From assembly GCF_019933155.2 (NCBI RefSeq), contig NZ_CP082944.1:2482001-2546000 (forward strand): a DNA stretch of 64,000 nt. The letters run 5' to 3'. Made by a program: the position numbers and the translations under genes. This document shows positions 61,588 to 64,000 of the stretch, one piece after another (the stretch's first letter is position 1; each line of letters begins with the position of its first letter). The DNA comes from Metabacillus dongyingensis (lineage in GTDB: Bacteria; Bacillota; Bacilli; Bacillales; Bacillaceae). The notes under the pieces were generated by a model. It ran no database searches. It saw only the letters and a list, made by a program, of their open reading frames with translations, and was not told where the DNA came from.

Positions 61588-64000
61588 TTAGTCTTTTTTC
61601 TTTTCTTCTTTCTTATCTGTCGTGAATGCGTATAGGTTACCGTCGAATGCACCCACTACAAGTGTGTTGCCAGAGATTGCAGGGGAAGATCCAACCCATG
61701 CACCGATTTCAAAGTTCCATTTCTTTTCACCGGTCGTACGATCCAAAGCATACAGGTTGCCGTCATTGGAACCGATGTACAAGATATTGCCGCTGATCGC
61801 CGGTGAAGAGATAATACCACCCTGTGTACGATAGCTCCATTTCTTCTGACCTGTTACTGCGTCTAGAGCTGCAATGTTGCCATCCGGGAAGCCCATATAT
61901 ACCTTGCCGTCCACAATAGCAGGCGAGGAACCGGTTGTGCCGCCTGCAATGTACGAGCTGTCTTCACTCTTATAACGCCACAGTTCATTGCCAGTTGCAG
62001 CATCCAGAGCGACAACCAGTCCACCGCCGTATCCCATATAGATACGTCCGTTATCAATGGCAGGCATGGAGTGCATCCAACCGCCAACAGGTCTTTTTCT
62101 CCATTGTTCGGCTCCGGTTTTTGCATCAAAGGCAATTAAATAGCCTCCGTCAGCACCTACGTACACACGTCCGTCTTTAACTACCGGAGAGTTTTCAGCA
62201 ATCCAGTTTCCAGCGAGTTTGCTAGTCCACAATTCCTGACCAGTTTTTGCATCAAGCGCCATAAGGGCTCCACCTTTTCCAGTACTGTAAGCTTGGTAGA
62301 CAACTCCGTCAGAAACGGTAGGAGAGTAGTACATCCATGCGCGCTGTACTTCATCTTTGCCAACCGATTTCTCCCAGAGCTTTTCACCGCTCTTTGTATC
62401 AAGTGCATAGAGCGTACCACGGATGGATGATGCATAGACGATTCTGTCCGCTACGGCAGGAGAGCTTTGTACCTGCGAATCTGCTTTGAACTTCCACCGT
62501 TTTTCCCCGTCTTCCAGATCAACAGCCACAACGGTATTATTATCGCTGCCATTCTCATCCCTTGTACCTACATAAACGGTTCCATCCACAATGGCAGGTG
62601 ATGACGTCAAGATGGATCCAGGTGTACGATGGCTCCATGCGAAGTTCAGTTCCGGTGCGAGAACGTCCAGAGCCTTCCCGGTATGCTGTGCGTTACCTTT
62701 GAACATCGTCCAGTCCTCTCCGCCTTTCGGTTCGCTTACACTATCTTCATCGACCACTTGGAACACAGAGGATTTTTCCCAAGTTTTCGGTGCATCATCG
62801 GTGATTTTTACATCAATTTGATGTTGACCCTTCTTTAAATCTTCAGCGTCCCAATCAGCAACCCAGGTGAAAGCACTCGTTCGGTTAAGCTTCTTCCAGG
62901 AACGACCGTCAATACGGTATTTAGCTTCTTTCACATTGCTAGATGTGTTATATGCATTGATTTGGATCACCGTCTCATCTTGCGCGATCTTGCTGTTTGG
63001 TGCCGGATTGACAATCGTCAAGCTTTGTTTCACGTCAAACATCTTAAACGGAGTCTCTGGCTTACCTCCCTTAAAATTGATGATACGGAATCCATTCGGA
63101 GACTGGTCAATCGTGTAAGAGGCAGAGTTGGTTATGATATGTTTTGCACCCTTAATCGTATCGGCTGACACATCGTTTACGTGAGTATGCCCCATCAGCA
63201 ACATGCTTGTCTTATACTGTCCAAGCAGTTCAATAAATTTCTTTGTATTGTCCGGAGAAGGGGTTTGTGGTGTGTTCAAAGGTTTGTGAACGATTACAAC
63301 AACCTCTTTTCCTTTGGCATTCAGCTCCAAATCCTGTCTCAACCATTCCAGTTGTTGGGGATCACTGAATGCAACGTTGTTTTCCAATGTAACAAAGTGC
63401 TTATTACCGTAGTCATATGAGTACCACTCCGGTCCAAGAAGCTGGCGGTAGCGGTCAATACGGTCCTTGTACGTTGCACCTGCCGTTAAGTCATGATTAC
63501 CGACAGCAGGAAATACAGGCAACTTGGATTTGGCTGTGGCTGCTCGGTAATCCTGAAACTCTTGATCCGTAGCCCCGTTGGTCAAGTCCCCGCTAACCGC
63601 GACGAATGCCGGGTTCCCTGTCAACTCATTGGTTTGAGCTAGTTGGCCGCTGAATCGTTCCAGGTTATTGGCAGTGCCCGCTTGTACGTGCACATCGGCA
63701 TAGTTGACAAAATTGAAATTAGGATTTTTGCTCTCCGGTTTAGGAAGCAAGCCGAAGTTTTGCTGACGATTCTCGTTCACCTGTAACTGACCCAGCTGTT
63801 TGTAGAACTGCGGAGTCATGTACTGGTCGGTTGGAACACCGTATCCGGTTGGAATCGTTATGAAAACAAGATCGTTAATGCGTCTTTCGGTGTCTACTTT
63901 CAGTGTGTAGTTCCCTTTTTCGTCTGTTTTGGTTATCTCCATACCATCAGAAACGCTTACGCCCTCAAGTCCCTTTTCGTTACCTTCTTGCTGACCGTTT
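61588..64000 (-). CDS. Metallophosphoesterase fused to PQQ-type beta-propeller (5' end outside window)
   Basis: The frame is open to the window edge, so the N-terminus is missing. In order: a MetallophosN-like segment (LEGVSVSDGMEITKTDEKGN), a calcineurin-type phosphoesterase (NYADVHVQAG, VSGDLTNGA, VGNHD, VIVHKP, MGHTHVND), a beta linker, then about seven PQQ-like repeats with GTVYVGT, ALDxxTGxxxW patterns (for example ALDAKTGQELW, ALDAATGNELW, ALDRTTGEKKW). It ends in a Lys/Glu tail. It is probably a large secreted phosphatase. The gene looks more GC-rich than its surroundings. Confidence 0.85.
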   Translation of the reverse strand, partial: NGQQEGNEKGLEGVSVSDGMEITKTDEKGNYTLKVDTERRINDLVFITIPTGYGVPTDQYMTPQFYKQLGQLQVNENRQQNFGLLPKPESKNPNFNFVNYADVHVQAGTANNLERFSGQLAQTNELTGNPAFVAVSGDLTNGATDQEFQDYRAATAKSKLPVFPAVGNHDLTAGATYKDRIDRYRQLLGPEWYSYDYGNKHFVTLENNVAFSDPQQLEWLRQDLELNAKGKEVVVIVHKPLNTPQTPSPDNTKKFIELLGQYKTSMLLMGHTHVNDVSADTIKGAKHIITNSASYTIDQSPNGFRIINFKGGKPETPFKMFDVKQSLTIVNPAPNSKIAQDETVIQINAYNTSSNVKEAKYRIDGRSWKKLNRTSAFTWVADWDAEDLKKGQHQIDVKITDDAPKTWEKSSVFQVVDEDSVSEPKGGEDWTMFKGNAQHTGKALDVLAPELNFAWSHRTPGSILTSSPAIVDGTVYVGTRDENGSDNNTVVAVDLEDGEKRWKFKADSQVQSSPAVADRIVYASSIRGTLYALDTKSGEKLWEKSVGKDEVQRAWMYYSPTVSDGVVYQAYSTGKGGALMALDAKTGQELWTSKLAGNWIAENSPVVKDGRVYVGADGGYLIAFDAKTGAEQWRKRPVGGWMHSMPAIDNGRIYMGYGGGLVVALDAATGNELWRYKSEDSSYIAGGTTGSSPAIVDGKVYMGFPDGNIAALDAVTGQKKWSYRTQGGIISSPAISGNILYIGSNDGNLYALDRTTGEKKWNFEIGAWVGSSPAISGNTLVVGAFDGNLYAFTTDKKEEKKKD

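Overview
The window is low-GC Firmicute chromosome, most likely Bacillaceae. The evidence is strong AGGAGG-type ribosome-binding sites, frequent TTG and GTG starts, many U-tailed hairpin terminators, adjacent parE-parC, a BirA-controlled bioY-yhfT-yhfS-like operon and a cobalamin-riboswitch operon of the Bacillus kind. No rRNA, tRNA or CRISPR array was found. I have no tools, so all family names come from reading motifs.

Layout. 0-5.7 kb: the parE 3' end, parC, two small membrane-protein genes, a secreted HExxH metallopeptidase and a secreted glycerophosphodiesterase. 5.7-10.2 kb: a truncated IclR-type regulator, then a biotin-linked operon (bioY, acyl-CoA ligase, thiolase, two MaoC-like hot-dog proteins) behind a perfect inverted repeat that reads as a BirA operator. 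10.2-14.5 kb: a graveyard of gene fragments (PepSY, Nudix, alpha/beta hydrolase, LysR, a frameshifted formylglycine-generating-enzyme homologue) around an intact methyltransferase, an acetyltransferase and a small protein with an apparent AUU start. 14.6-23.5 kb: a three-gene ABC exporter unit with a divergent HTH regulator, an ArsR regulator with an MFS pump, a GNAT protein, a nucleotidyltransferase, an ArsR/AHSA1 pair and a second MFS pump. 23.7-35 kb: a 12-gene minus-strand cobalamin salvage operon (cobO-cobQ-cobT-btuF-btuC-btuD/cbiZ-cbiB-cobD-cobU-cobS-cobC-cobU-like) with promoter, B12 riboswitch and terminator upstream. 35-44.8 kb: PP-loop ATPase, M20 amidohydrolase, molybdopterin oxidoreductase, quinone oxidoreductase, cupredoxin, an IS3-family relic, a FG-GAP-like protein and a FAD oxidoreductase. 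44.9-46.2 kb: a 26-unit tandem array of a 52-bp repeat between convergent genes. 46.7-56.2 kb: a frameshifted DedA gene, a PadR module, a CdsA homologue, GIY-YIG protein, cysteine dioxygenase, a coiled-coil protein, two genes with internal stop codons and an L,D-transpeptidase. 56.2-64 kb: a fused APH-like/protein-kinase-like gene, SRPBCC protein, a YkgJ-type protein abutting a second IS3 relic, a secreted EEP-family phosphatase, a galE relic and a large metallophosphoesterase/PQQ-repeat protein cut by the window end.

How the genes work together. The cobalamin operon imports corrinoids (BtuFCD), can strip the lower ligand (CbiZ domain) and rebuilds cobalamin (CobO, CobQ, CbiB, CobD, CobU, CobT, CobS, CobC). 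No corrin-ring synthesis gene is seen here. The biotin-linked operon couples biotin uptake to enzymes that look able to activate and shorten or modify an acyl chain. The most unusual features are the 52-bp array with a 396-bp higher-order duplication, the five-gene biotin operon whose thiolase lacks its second catalytic Cys, the two-domain kinase gene, the probable leaderless ArsR gene, the AUU-start small protein, and an unusually high number of freshly broken genes.
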